Shown here one piece after another: positions 17,995-26,946 of a stretch of 49,960 nucleotides of DNA. Location: positions 1-49,960 of the forward strand of contig JABFFZ010000039.1 of assembly GCA_013112725.1 (NCBI GenBank). Reading direction: 5' to 3'. The stretch comes from Chloroflexota bacterium. Lineage in GTDB: Bacteria; Chloroflexota; Anaerolineae; Promineifilales; Promineifilaceae. The position numbers were made by a program, and so were the translations under genes. The notes under the pieces were generated by a model. The model made no database searches and was not told the DNA's origin. It worked only from the letters and a program-made list of their open reading frames with translations. The first letter of the stretch is position 1. Each line of letters begins with the position of its first letter.

Positions 17995-18651
17995 ATGGTA
18001 AAAATCATGCCTGGTAGACAAGGTCAGACGATATTGCAAGTTGGCCTGACGGCCGTATTCGTCGGTTACCTCATGGTCTGGCTGCCGGGGCCGGGGGCCG
18101 GTCTTAGCTTTTTGGGCATTGAGTTGGGCGAATGGGTGAAGTTTATGGGGGTGGGATTGGAGCGCAACTTCTTTTACCTGCCACCCATTACCCTGGCGCT
18201 AATGTTGGTGACGCTGACGTTGTTGTGGGGCAACGGCCGTTGGCAGAGTTGGGCCATGCGTGGTCTGGCGCTACTTATCAGCTGGCAGGCATTCCCCGCC
18301 ATCGAGGACATTACCGGCCCGGCGCGCCACGAATACGTGCCCCGTGTGCAGTGGATTGCATTAGTGCTGCTGGCAATAGTGGTGGTTGCCATTCTCAGTT
18401 GGGCAGTGAAATTGGAAACCCGGCAATGGCTTTGTTGGCTGCTGTTGATGGTGTTGGGGTTAATTGGGGCCATACAACCTACGCAGGTATATCTGCAAAT
18501 TCGACCAAATGTGGCGCAATTATTGGGTGTATCAATTGGTTATGGGTGGGGGTTGATCTTAAATGGGGTGGGGCATTTGCTGATTGCCGGGGTTAGTGTG
18601 TGGCAAATAGGACAAATAGTGGGGAAAAAGCGGAGTACGCCGGCCCGTTAG
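17995..18651 (+). CDS. Hypothetical membrane protein, about six TM helices
   Basis: 218 residues, starting 5 bases after the PIN stop; a second ATG at 18007 is equally possible. Hydrophobic segments occur at about 13-30, 55-75, 85-100, 118-140, 145-165 and 180-205, with loops containing GLERNFFYLPP and DITGPARHEYVPRVQW. No family was recognised. It may be co-transcribed with the toxin-antitoxin pair, but nothing ties the functions together. Confidence 0.7.
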   Translation: MVKIMPGRQGQTILQVGLTAVFVGYLMVWLPGPGAGLSFLGIELGEWVKFMGVGLERNFFYLPPITLALMLVTLTLLWGNGRWQSWAMRGLALLISWQAFPAIEDITGPARHEYVPRVQWIALVLLAIVVVAILSWAVKLETRQWLCWLLLMVLGLIGAIQPTQVYLQIRPNVAQLLGVSIGYGWGLILNGVGHLLIAGVSVWQIGQIVGKKRSTPAR

Positions 18652-18680
18652 CACTAGCGTACTCTGCCTCAAGCCAGGCG

Positions 18681-18920
18681 TTAAACCGCCATGCGGTGGT
18701 CAATGTAATAGATAGCTTCGCCCACAGTTGTGATTTTTTGGGCTTCATCATCGGAAATTTCGCCGCCAAACTCTTCTTCAAAAGCCATAATGAGTTCGAC
18801 CAAATCCAGCGAATCAGCTTCCAGGTCTTCGCGGAAACGCGCTTCAGGCACTACCTGTTCTTCGTCTACGCCTAATAAATCCACGATAATAGCGGTTATA
18901 CGAGTCTGTGTATCACTCAT
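18681..18920 (-). CDS. acpP: Acyl carrier protein
   Basis: 79 residues with a strong AAGGAG upstream of ATG 18920. The core [21 protein letters not shown] carries the DSLD box whose Ser receives 4'-phosphopantetheine; acidic helix II is typical. It carries growing acyl chains as thioesters in fatty-acid or related synthesis. It stands alone downstream of paaD rather than in a fab cluster, so it may be the housekeeping ACP or a dedicated carrier. This matters because the tandem ACP domains of the nearby megasynthase lack the Ser. Confidence 0.95.
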   Translation of the reverse strand: MSDTQTRITAIIVDLLGVDEEQVVPEARFREDLEADSLDLVELIMAFEEEFGGEISDDEAQKITTVGEAIYYIDHRMAV

Positions 18921-19045
18921 TTACCTTATCTCCTTCAAAATTTGAATTCCACATGTAATGGGGAGGCAATTTTAGAAGCAACCACCAAATTGTCAAGCGG
19001 TGTGTAAGGTGGCGCTTATGGCGATTAAGAAAACACCAGGGTAAG

Positions 19046-19093
19046 AGGGAAGTTTTGGCGATTGGTTGATCGGCCAATGGCTAAAACTTCCCT
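19046..19093. terminator. Hairpin at the end of paaD
   Basis: AGGGAAGTTTTGGCGATTGG (19046-19065) pairs with 19074-19093 with two mismatches and an 8-base loop. It begins at the paaD stop codon on the minus strand. No clear U-tract follows, so termination is likely but unproven. Confidence 0.6.
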
Positions 19094-19574
19094 ACAACGC
19101 CTTAAACTGCTCAAACCCGTCCTGGCATTCGTGGCAGTACCAGACGCTTTTGCATAGGGTCGGGCCGAAGGTATTTTTGAGGATGGTATTGGTGGAGCCG
19201 CAGCGAGGGCAGGTAGCCACATCCAGAAAGGCAATGGGGATCAGGTTGCCGCCGTGACGGATGGGGGGTGTAATGCCCAACTGTTGCAGCTTTTCCCGGG
19301 CTGAATCCGCGATCCAATCAGATGTCCAGGGCGGGTGCAGCACTGTTTCTACCGTGACCTGCGTAAAACCCAATGCGCGTACCTTGGCCGCAATGTCACG
19401 CTGCATTACGTCCAGCGCCGGGCAGCCGGAGAAGGTGGGCGTCATTTTGATGTGGACGCTGCCGGCTGCAAGCTGCACGTCGCGCACAATGCCCATTTCC
19501 ACGACGGAAACGAGGGGGAGTTCCGGGTCTTTGACTTCTTCCAGGGCTTGCCAGATGTGGGTTGTGGTTATCAT
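19092..19574 (-). CDS. paaD: PaaD, maturation factor of the phenylacetyl-CoA epoxidase
   Basis: 160 residues from ATG 19574 (GGAAA upstream); an in-frame TTG lies one codon earlier. The N-terminal DUF59/MIP18-like part has VKDPELPLVSVVEMGIVRDV and TPTFSGCPALDVMQRDI with the conserved Cys; the C-terminus is a zinc ribbon, CPRCGS ... CHECQ. PaaD helps load iron into the PaaABC(E) epoxidase, which converts phenylacetyl-CoA to the ring epoxide in aerobic phenylacetate breakdown. It is last of paaABCD; the reductase gene paaE is not in the window. Confidence 0.92.
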   Translation of the reverse strand: MITTTHIWQALEEVKDPELPLVSVVEMGIVRDVQLAAGSVHIKMTPTFSGCPALDVMQRDIAAKVRALGFTQVTVETVLHPPWTSDWIADSAREKLQQLGITPPIRHGGNLIPIAFLDVATCPRCGSTNTILKNTFGPTLCKSVWYCHECQDGFEQFKAL

Positions 19575-19584
19575 CAATCATTTC

Positions 19585-19641
19585 CGTTCGTAGTAGGCGA
19601 TTTATCGCCTTCTGACGGCGATGAATCGCCTACTACGAACG
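19585..19641. repeat. 25-bp hairpin between paaC and paaD
   Basis: The 25-base arms 19585-19609 and 19617-19641 differ at one position, with a 7-base loop. The arms hold TAGTAGGCGATTTATCGCC and its complement. They nearly fill the 75-base gap between paaC and paaD and leave only about 10 bases for the paaD ribosome site, so folding could control paaD translation. Confidence 0.85.
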
Positions 19642-19649
19642 GGTACAGT

Positions 19650-20405
19650 TTACCACACGGCCGTCGGGTATTGGCGGGCGACGGATTGCATTTCGGCCAG
19701 CAGGCTGGTCAGGTGGTCGGTGTGGTCGGCGCGGTCGGTGGTAGGTGGCATGTGGTTGGTGGGGATAATCAGGTTGGCCTGGGTGAGGTGGGTGGTGGTG
19801 AGGTGCTGCCACTCTTCAAGAAGAGATGAAGGGGACACGGCCATACCCATTTCCCCCAACGCTTCATCCTCCGGCAGGTTCACAAATAGTTGTTGGGCAT
19901 AAGGCCAGAGTGTATCCAGGGTGGTCTGCATTCGCTGATGGCTTTCGGCCGTGCCCAGACCTAAGCGTGTGACCCAGGCGGCGGTATGGCGCAGGTGGTA
20001 AATCTCTTCGACGCGAATTTTGGCGGCGGCTTCGGCCAGCGGGCGGTAACTACTGGTGGCAAGTTGCGCCAGATGCACCAGTTCGTAGACATCAAACAGA
20101 TATTGGCGCAGCATACTGAACGCCCAATCGCCATGGGGCAGTTCCACCAGTTGCACATTGCGGTAAGCGGCGGGGTCACGGAAGAACACGGCCGTGTCCA
20201 CATCCTCCCCGGTCAATTCCTGTCGCAGCCGGTGCCAGGTGGCGGCGTGCCCCATTTCGTCCAGGGCGATATTGGTAAAGGCAATGTCTTCCTCCAAAAT
20301 GGGGCCGTGCCCCGTCCATTCCGAATTGCGATGCGCCAGGATCAATTCATCATCGGCCAGAAAGAGCAGTTTTTGGGCAAGGGCGGTTTGGTGGTTGGTG
20401 TTCAT
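19650..20405 (-). CDS. paaC: PaaC, structural subunit of phenylacetyl-CoA epoxidase
   Basis: 251 residues from ATG 20405; the frame extends to 20447 but that part lies in the large palindrome. Helical ferritin-like protein with LFLADDELILAHRNSEWTGH near 13-32, DIAFTNIALDEMGHA and AAAKIRVEEIYHLRHTAAWVTRLG, the well-conserved PaaC segments. PaaC pairs with PaaA to form the catalytic heterodimer but does not bind the di-iron centre itself. The operon order paaABCD supports the call. Confidence 0.93.
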   Translation of the reverse strand: MNTNHQTALAQKLLFLADDELILAHRNSEWTGHGPILEEDIAFTNIALDEMGHAATWHRLRQELTGEDVDTAVFFRDPAAYRNVQLVELPHGDWAFSMLRQYLFDVYELVHLAQLATSSYRPLAEAAAKIRVEEIYHLRHTAAWVTRLGLGTAESHQRMQTTLDTLWPYAQQLFVNLPEDEALGEMGMAVSPSSLLEEWQHLTTTHLTQANLIIPTNHMPPTTDRADHTDHLTSLLAEMQSVARQYPTAVW

Positions 20406-20419
20406 GGTTGGGGGGACAG

Positions 20420-20499
20420 GTAATTGGCTAACCGGGTAATTGCGCAATTACCCGGTTAGCCAATTACTCAATTACTCAATTACTCAATTACTCAATTAC
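20420..20499. repeat. 48-bp perfect palindrome plus CAATTACT tandem repeats between paaB and paaC
   Basis: Bases 20420-20443 are the exact reverse complement of 20444-20467, a 48-bp palindrome with no spacer. It is followed by about five 8-base repeats of CAATTACT to 20499. The paaB stop (TAA at 20488-20490 on the minus strand) and its last codons (VIE) are encoded by the tandem repeats. The element fills the whole gap and would form a very stable cruciform or RNA hairpin. Confidence 0.9.
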
Positions 20500-21036
20500 A
20501 TCTTTTCCTCTTTTAATCTTTTGCATGGTAAACACCGTGCGGTACTGGTTGGGTAGGCGGAACAGTTTGTCTTTAGCGGGGGCGAACATGGGCAGAGTGT
20601 CGGCTTCTTCGCTGCGGGTCACGGCCGTTGCCGGGCACACCCACCACACAAATACCTGTTCCGCCGGGAAGGTGGTAATCGCCTGTTGCAAAGCATGGGC
20701 CGGGGAACTGGCTTCTACTTCGCCGACGTGGGTGGTGAAGGTCATACCACGCCGTTCGGTTTGTTTTTGGAAAACCAGGTACGTTTCGGTCGGCGCTTCC
20801 AGGTCAATGTCTGCCTGCCAGGCGTCATCGGCGGCGAGTTGCTCGGCCGTTTTGCTGGTGATAGCGTCGGCGCGGGCCACCCACAGGCTGTGGCATTTGG
20901 GGCGACGGGCGAAGAGGTCACGGCCGTTTTGCAGCGCCATTTCCGCATCCACCGCATGAACCGTGCCCACGCTTTCGTGTGGTTCGCCGGGCCGGTCTTG
21001 TTTGAATACCTCGTAGCGAGGCCATTGAGTGTCCAT
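20488..21036 (-). CDS. paaB: PaaB, duplicated-domain subunit of phenylacetyl-CoA epoxidase
   Basis: 182 residues from ATG 21036, about twice the length of the classical PaaB (about 95). Two PaaB-like halves are visible: YEVFKQDRPGEPHESVGTV ... ALQNGRDLFARRPKCHSLWV, and YLVFQKQTERRGMTFTTHVG ... ALQQAITTFPAEQVFVWWV. Both keep the strand-turn-strand and Ala-rich helix. PaaB bridges the PaaAC heterodimers, and a fused tandem copy could replace a dimer. A final SEEADTLPMFAPAKDKLFRL tail is extra. The last codons and the stop come from the intergenic repeat. Confidence 0.9.
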   Translation of the reverse strand: MDTQWPRYEVFKQDRPGEPHESVGTVHAVDAEMALQNGRDLFARRPKCHSLWVARADAITSKTAEQLAADDAWQADIDLEAPTETYLVFQKQTERRGMTFTTHVGEVEASSPAHALQQAITTFPAEQVFVWWVCPATAVTRSEEADTLPMFAPAKDKLFRLPNQYRTVFTMQKIKRGKDVIE

Positions 21037-21045
21037 TTTCGTAAG

Positions 21046-21097
21046 CCGTAAGCTGTAAGCCGTGAGCCGTAATCGGATCACGGCTTACGATTTACGG
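21046..21097. repeat. Hairpin of CCGTAAGC words between paaA and paaB
   Basis: CCGTAAGCTGTAAGCCGTGAG (21046-21066, written here without flanks) pairs with 21077-21097 with about four mismatches. The paaA TAA lies inside the right arm at 21092-21094. Third of the three different hairpins that separate the paa genes. Confidence 0.75.
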
Positions 21098-22036
21098 ATG
21101 GCGTTCTCCATACGCCGCCAGTGCTTCGCGCACCCAACGGCCGTTGTCGTGCGCTTCTTGTCGGGCTTGCAGGCGGGCAGCGTTCATGGGGCCGTTGCCT
21201 TTTACCACCTGCCAGAATTCGTCCCAGTTGATTTCGCCGGAAATCCAGTTGCCGGTTTCTTCATCGTAGTGCAGGTCAGGGTCAGGTACTTGCAGCCCTA
21301 AGGCGTGCAGCAGGGGGACGAGTTCGTTTACAAATTCCTGGCGTAGCTGGTCGTTTGTTTTGGTCTTGATGCCCCAACGAATCAATTCATCGGAGTTGGC
21401 GGAAGCGGAATCATGCGGGCCAAACATCATCAGGGTGGGCCACCAGAAGCGGTTAATGCTGTCCTGGGCCATCGCTTTTTGTTCCGGCGTGCCCTGGGCG
21501 TACTGGATAATCATCTCCTGCCCCTGCTTTTTATGGAAGCCTTCTTCGGCGCAAATGCGCACCATGGCCCGTGAGTAGGGGCCGTAGGAACATTGCGCCA
21601 GCATGGTCTGGTTCATAATCGCCGCGCCATCTACCAGCCAGCCAATCGCGCCCATGTCGCTCCAGGTGACGGTGGGGTAATTGAAGATGCTGGAATATTT
21701 GGCCTGCCCGGTGAGCAAGGCTTGTAGCATTTCTTCGCGGGTTGCGCCCAGGGTTTCGGCGGCATGGTAAAGGTATTGGCCGTGCCCGCCTTCGTCTTGC
21801 ACCTTGGCCAGCAGCACTTGTTTGCGGCGCAGGTTGGGGGCGCGGGTAATCCAGGCCCCTTCGGGCAACATGCCCACGACTTCGCTGTGGGCGTGTTGGG
21901 AGATCATGCGGATGAGCTGCTTGCGGTAGCGTTCGGGCATCCAATCGCCGGGCTCAATTTTTTCGCCGCGCGCGATGCGGGCTTCAAATTCAGCCAGTTT
22001 TGTGGGGTAATCAGGGTCGGTTTCTTGTCCATACAT
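21092..22036 (-). CDS. paaA: PaaA, catalytic di-iron subunit of phenylacetyl-CoA epoxidase
   Basis: 314 residues from ATG 22036 with GTGAGG upstream; a GTG four codons earlier is also in frame. Di-iron ligands lie in the ferritin-like core around [20 protein letters not shown] and [16 protein letters not shown], and [20 protein letters not shown] is a family hallmark. With PaaB, PaaC and a reductase it inserts one oxygen atom into phenylacetyl-CoA. It is the first gene of the operon; the upstream gap holds a GGATATTG hairpin, so promoter and hairpin overlap. Confidence 0.95.
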   Translation of the reverse strand: MYGQETDPDYPTKLAEFEARIARGEKIEPGDWMPERYRKQLIRMISQHAHSEVVGMLPEGAWITRAPNLRRKQVLLAKVQDEGGHGQYLYHAAETLGATREEMLQALLTGQAKYSSIFNYPTVTWSDMGAIGWLVDGAAIMNQTMLAQCSYGPYSRAMVRICAEEGFHKKQGQEMIIQYAQGTPEQKAMAQDSINRFWWPTLMMFGPHDSASANSDELIRWGIKTKTNDQLRQEFVNELVPLLHALGLQVPDPDLHYDEETGNWISGEINWDEFWQVVKGNGPMNAARLQARQEAHDNGRWVREALAAYGERHP

Positions 22037-22099
22037 GGGTCGCCTCACTTGTGGTTGAAATTGGTTGTTTATGGAAATGTGTTGGGGGGATTATACCTG

Positions 22100-22188
22100 A
22101 TATGGGGATATTGGGATATATGGGGATATTGGGATATTTGTCCAGCAGCAACATGCCAATATCCCCATATCTCCATATTTCAATATCC
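22100..22188. repeat. GGATATTGGGATAT direct and inverted repeats upstream of paaA
   Basis: ATATGGGGATATTGG occurs twice in tandem (22100-22130) and again inverted around 22155-22170. The upstream minus-strand gene (membrane protein) ends inside the array: its last codons GGA-TAT-TGA at 22180-22188 are one repeat word. Relatives of this word are in frame in the megasynthase at 29878-29900. Confidence 0.75.
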
Positions 22189-23244
22189 TCTTTCCCGCAC
22201 GGCCGTCACCCCAAACGCCATCAAAATCAATCCCACGCCCAGCGCCAGCAGGATGCCGGCTTGAAAATAAACACGCACCAGCCAGCGGTCGGCGACGGTA
22301 GTAATGAGATTGAGGCCCAGTTGGCGCAGCGGTAAAGCCAGAGGGTCGGTGGGGGGCGGCACGGCCGTGCGCGCCACAAACGTTAGCAGCGCCGGAGTAA
22401 CGATGGCGAAGAAGAGGACGGTGACGGCGGCAATCACCAGCGGCCAACCCCACCAATGTCCCCAGGTGGGCAGTGAGCGTACCACCAGCAGTGCAATCAG
22501 CAACAGGCAGGCCAGCGGCGCCAGCCACAATGTCCAGCCCCAGGTGTGGGCCAGGGAAAAATTGCGCTGCCAGCGCGCCCATTGGACCTGGCGCTCATTG
22601 CTCAGGCCGCTGCCGTTCTCAGCGCCAAACAAAGGCAGCCGCACCACACCGGCATTGGCCACTATCTCTGGGTTTTGGTCAATGGCATTAACAACGGCCG
22701 TATGCACGATGTTGCTCATTTGCTGTACGTCCGTGCCTGGCGGCAGGCAGTCGGGAATATCCACATTGCCTACCGTGCTGAAATTGGGCACACCGGTGCA
22801 AGGGGGTAGATTGGTGATCACGGCCGTGACCATTTGCTGCCCCGCCGCTCCTCGCAATGAATCCAGCAACGGCCGTGTGTCCAATGTCACCGCCGCATCC
22901 GCGGGGTCGCCTGTTTCCAGGTAGTCATACAGCCCATCCACCGCCGCTTCCGCCTGTTCATCCAGCCAGCCAGGGGGAATAACGGTGGCCACGGCCGTTT
23001 GCAACTGACCCTCATCAATGGGCAGATCGGTAATACCCCGCGCCAACGCTTCTTGCCGGGCTGCTTCGATGATGAGGGCAGGCGCTGTCTGGCGCACCAC
23101 CTCATCCAGCCCGCTAAACAACCCCTTGACCGTCTCCCGGTCGGTGGCGACGACGATTAAGTTATAGCCAATGAGGGCGGTCATGGCCGTGAGTACAAAA
23201 AGCGCCGCCACAAATCCTGCTGTTGCCTGTAAACATCCACGCAT
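22180..23244 (-). CDS. Hypothetical membrane protein with large extracytoplasmic domain
   Basis: 354 residues from ATG 23244 (GGAG upstream). One N-terminal helix (ATAGFVAALFVLTAMTALIG) is followed by about 190 residues without TM, with SGLDEVVRQTAPALIIEAAR and a cysteine pair (NLPPCTGVPNF ... IPDCLPPG), then three or four helices (LWLAPLACLLLIALLVVRSL, WPLVIAAVTVLFFAIVTPAL, YFQAGILLALGVGLILMAFG). The topology places the Cys-containing domain outside the membrane. No family recognised; a receptor or envelope role is a guess. Its last codons come from the repeat array. Confidence 0.75.
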   Translation of the reverse strand: MRGCLQATAGFVAALFVLTAMTALIGYNLIVVATDRETVKGLFSGLDEVVRQTAPALIIEAARQEALARGITDLPIDEGQLQTAVATVIPPGWLDEQAEAAVDGLYDYLETGDPADAAVTLDTRPLLDSLRGAAGQQMVTAVITNLPPCTGVPNFSTVGNVDIPDCLPPGTDVQQMSNIVHTAVVNAIDQNPEIVANAGVVRLPLFGAENGSGLSNERQVQWARWQRNFSLAHTWGWTLWLAPLACLLLIALLVVRSLPTWGHWWGWPLVIAAVTVLFFAIVTPALLTFVARTAVPPPTDPLALPLRQLGLNLITTVADRWLVRVYFQAGILLALGVGLILMAFGVTAVRERGY

Positions 23245-23379
23245 GTTATTCTCCGTAATCGGTAACCGGATATTGGTCGCCGGCGGAAGTGTAGCAACAA
23301 ATATGGATAACTGCCTCACCGTTCACCACTTATCATTCACCGATGAGGCTACAGAATTAAATGTCTGTGTGCGGACACG

Positions 23380-23520
23380 GCCGTAAAAGAGCAACTGGCC
23401 GCCCAACTACGCGCCTATTGTCACCTGGACACCCTGGCCATGGTGGAAATTCATCGCGCCCTGGTCAATCTGGCTCTTTGGGAATTCAAGGGGGGACAGG
23501 GCGTGATGCCTGATGCGTGA
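23380..23520 (+). pseudogene. Remnant of a DUF2779-type gene, C-terminal end only
   Basis: An open stretch reads AVKEQLAAQLRAYCHLDTLA, then MVEIHRALVNLALWEF and GGQGVMPDA before TGA at 23518-23520. 'LRAYCHLDTLAMVEIHRALV' is the typical ending of DUF2779/RecB-like nuclease-fold proteins. No start codon or upstream homology is visible, so it is a decayed tail of about 45 residues. Its final MPDA-stop is encoded by the hairpin arm at 23506-23520. Confidence 0.55.
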
Positions 23521-23546
23521 CCAGAAAGTTCTCACGCATCAGGCAT
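23506..23546. repeat. Symmetric hairpin giving both convergent genes the ending M-P-D-A-stop
   Basis: ATGCCTGATGCGTGA (23506-23520) is the exact reverse complement of 23532-23546, with an 11-base loop. Read on either strand the arm encodes Met-Pro-Asp-Ala-stop. It closes the DUF2779 remnant on the plus strand and the DUF123 gene on the minus strand. Confidence 0.9.
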
Positions 23547-24047
23547 TATCTCACCAAATCCCGAAGAACGATAAACCAGATGCGCTGCGCAGCGACAATC
23601 TGATGCGCCAAAACGCGGGACGGGGATGGCCGCGCCGGGCCATTGGGCGGCCCGCGTTGCCCAGGCACATTCCAGGCGTACCGGGCCTTCCTGAATCCAC
23701 ACGGCCGTGACCACTGCCTGACGCCGCAAATAATCTATGTGCCAAAACGGCCGTTCCGTTGGTGATAAATGGCGCCGCAGCCGTGCCGCCAGTCCCCCCG
23801 ACCCTAACGCGCTGCCCAGGTAAAGGTAATACCCGGCGGCAAACGGCCACCGCCCCAAGCGCCCAATTTGCAATTGCACAGCTTGGTTTAGCCGTAAAAG
23901 GAGCGCGTAGCTCCCCTTTCCCTTTGGCAGGGCCAGGGTCAGTTCGTCCGTGTCAATCTGCGGTAATGGCTGAAACTTAGCCATCACAAGTTGGGGACTG
24001 TTCAACCACATATCATCTGGTTGCAGAGGTTGGGGCCATTCGTTCAT
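23532..24047 (-). CDS. DUF123 (GIY-YIG-like) nuclease-family protein
   Basis: 171 residues. The DUF123 pattern is clear: [46 protein letters not shown] and [13 protein letters not shown]; a C-terminal [16 protein letters not shown] carries Cys residues. DUF123 is related to the GIY-YIG/Uri endonucleases; biological role unknown. ATG overlaps the trmD stop (ATGA), so it is coupled to trmD. The final IMPDA-stop lies in the symmetric hairpin, replacing whatever ending the gene once had. Confidence 0.85.
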   Translation of the reverse strand: MNEWPQPLQPDDMWLNSPQLVMAKFQPLPQIDTDELTLALPKGKGSYALLLRLNQAVQLQIGRLGRWPFAAGYYLYLGSALGSGGLAARLRRHLSPTERPFWHIDYLRRQAVVTAVWIQEGPVRLECAWATRAAQWPGAAIPVPRFGASDCRCAAHLVYRSSGFGEIMPDA

Positions 24048-24805
24048 TGTTCACCCGCCGCCAGTTGGCCGAGGAACCATTTGTCTTCTTCGCTGAGTAC
24101 GGCCGTGAGCAGCATATCCGGGCGGCGCTCCCAGGTGCGGCGCAGCGCCTCCTGCCGCCGCCAGCGGGCAATTTGCCCCGCATGGCCGGAGCGTAAAACG
24201 TTAGGCACTTTCCAATCCCGAAAAGTGGCCGGTTTGGTGTAGTGGGGGCCTTCCAACAGGCCGGTGGCGTGGCTATCCGTTTCCGCCGCACCCGCGGCCC
24301 CCAACGCCCCCGGCAGCAGTCGCACCACGGCGTCTGCTACCACCATCGCGGCCAGTTCCCCGCCGGTCAGCACATAGTCGCCAATGGAAATTTCGTCCGT
24401 CACCAGGTGTTGGCGCACCCGTTCGTCTACCCCCTCATACCGGCCACAAATGAGCAGCAGCCGCTCGTGTTGGGCTAATTCTTGGGCAATAGATTGGGTA
24501 AACGGCCGTCCCTGTGGCGTCATCAGGATGATGGGGTGAGCAGGCGCAGGGGTGGGGGGGGGAGCATTCACCTGTTCATCATTGAGGATAGATGCTACGG
24601 CCGTGAAAAGCGGTTCCGGTTTCAGCACCATGCCACCGCCGCCGCCGAAAGGGGGTTCGTCGGTGGCGCGGTGTTTGCCGGTGGCATACGCACGCAGGTG
24701 ATGCAGGCGGATGTCTACCAGCCCCGCTGCCTGCGCCCGTTGTAAGATGCTGTGGTTTAGATAAACAAATACTTCCGGTAGAAGGGTAAGAATATCAATG
24801 CGCAT
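24044..24805 (-). CDS. trmD: tRNA (guanine-37-N1)-methyltransferase
   Basis: 253 residues from ATG 24805; a second in-frame ATG lies four codons upstream. Start [16 protein letters not shown], the SPOUT deep-knot segments [35 protein letters not shown] and [19 protein letters not shown], and [20 protein letters not shown] are all characteristic. TrmD methylates G37 next to the anticodon and prevents +1 frameshifting; it is essential in most bacteria. Usually found with rpsP-rimM-rplS; here it stands away from them, coupled to DUF123. Confidence 0.97.
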   Translation of the reverse strand: MRIDILTLLPEVFVYLNHSILQRAQAAGLVDIRLHHLRAYATGKHRATDEPPFGGGGGMVLKPEPLFTAVASILNDEQVNAPPPTPAPAHPIILMTPQGRPFTQSIAQELAQHERLLLICGRYEGVDERVRQHLVTDEISIGDYVLTGGELAAMVVADAVVRLLPGALGAAGAAETDSHATGLLEGPHYTKPATFRDWKVPNVLRSGHAGQIARWRRQEALRRTWERRPDMLLTAVLSEEDKWFLGQLAAGEQ

Positions 24806-25082
24806 GAGACAATGCACTCACCAAAATCAGTCAGAAAAATGGCTCTTTGGGAATTCAGGGGGTTGGCAGGCTGTGCCGCGCCCCACGAAGTTCCGTTGAG
24901 CCAGAAGAATAGGCGCCAATTAACAGGTGAAACATTATACGCTAACCTGGGAATAAGCGGCACTTACCCTCTTGTACCTGATCACTCTCAAAATGACACA
25001 CTGCATTATGCTTTTCGCCTTTGTATCACATGACACTTGTCACTCTGGCCTGCCCTCTCTTTGGCCTACAATAACATCGGAT

Positions 25083-25102
25083 ATTGTGAATTATTACACA
25101 AT
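25083..25102. promoter_or_regulatory. Possible CRP/FNR-type operator
   Basis: ATTGTGAATTATTACACAAT is an inverted repeat with 6-base arms and differs from the CRP consensus TGTGA-N6-TCACA at one position. It lies 112 bases upstream of the acyl-CoA dehydrogenase ATG and could control the lipid block. No regulator is encoded nearby, so this is tentative. Confidence 0.35.
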
Positions 25103-25130
25103 CAAAACGCCCTGAACCGTATGTTTGAAA

Positions 25131-25194
25131 AGCGAGCAGTAAGCAGTAAGCAGTATAGTATACACTGCTTACTGCTTATTGCTGACTGCTCGCT
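25131..25194. repeat. AGCAGTA-word hairpin upstream of the acyl-CoA dehydrogenase
   Basis: AGCGAGCAGTAAGCAGTAAG (from 25131) pairs imperfectly with the TACTGCTTATTGCTGACTGC-type sequence ending at 25194. The same AGCAGT words make up the in-frame linkers of the megasynthase at 29751-29800 and 31876-31970. Confidence 0.8.
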
Positions 25195-25213
25195 GATAAA
25201 TGAGGAGAAAGCG

Positions 25214-26869
<1,656 letters not shown>

Positions 26870-26870
26870 T

Positions 26871-26930
26871 TGAGTAATCAGGTAATCAGGTAATCAGGTA
26901 ATGGCCCAATTACCCAATTACCTGATTACC
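26871..26930. repeat. GTAATCAG tandem and inverted repeats between acyl-CoA dehydrogenase and megasynthase
   Basis: Three tandem copies of AATCAGGT are followed by GGCCCAATTACCCAATTACC and an inverted GATTACC. GGTAATCAGGTAAT pairs with ATTACCTGATTACC at 26917-26930. It starts within two bases of the dehydrogenase stop and fills the gap up to the megasynthase ribosome site GGAG. Confidence 0.75.
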
Positions 26931-26946
26931 AACGGAGTTGACTAAA

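Larger units (their letters stand above)
24806..25213. other. 408-base gap upstream of the lipid/polyketide block
   Basis: Divergent region between trmD and the acyl-CoA dehydrogenase. It holds TGGCTCTTTGGGAATTCA (24840-24857), an exact copy of 23471-23488 in the DUF2779 remnant; a TGTGA-N6-ACACA inverted repeat at 25085-25100; and an AGCAGTA hairpin at 25131-25194 just before the ribosome site GAGGAG (25202-25207). No gene, RNA or good -35/-10 pair was recognised. Confidence 0.5.

Noticed and set aside
20461..20499. Tandem CAATTACT repeats as a possible CRISPR array
   Set aside because: The 8-base units follow one another directly with no unique spacers, and no cas gene is near.
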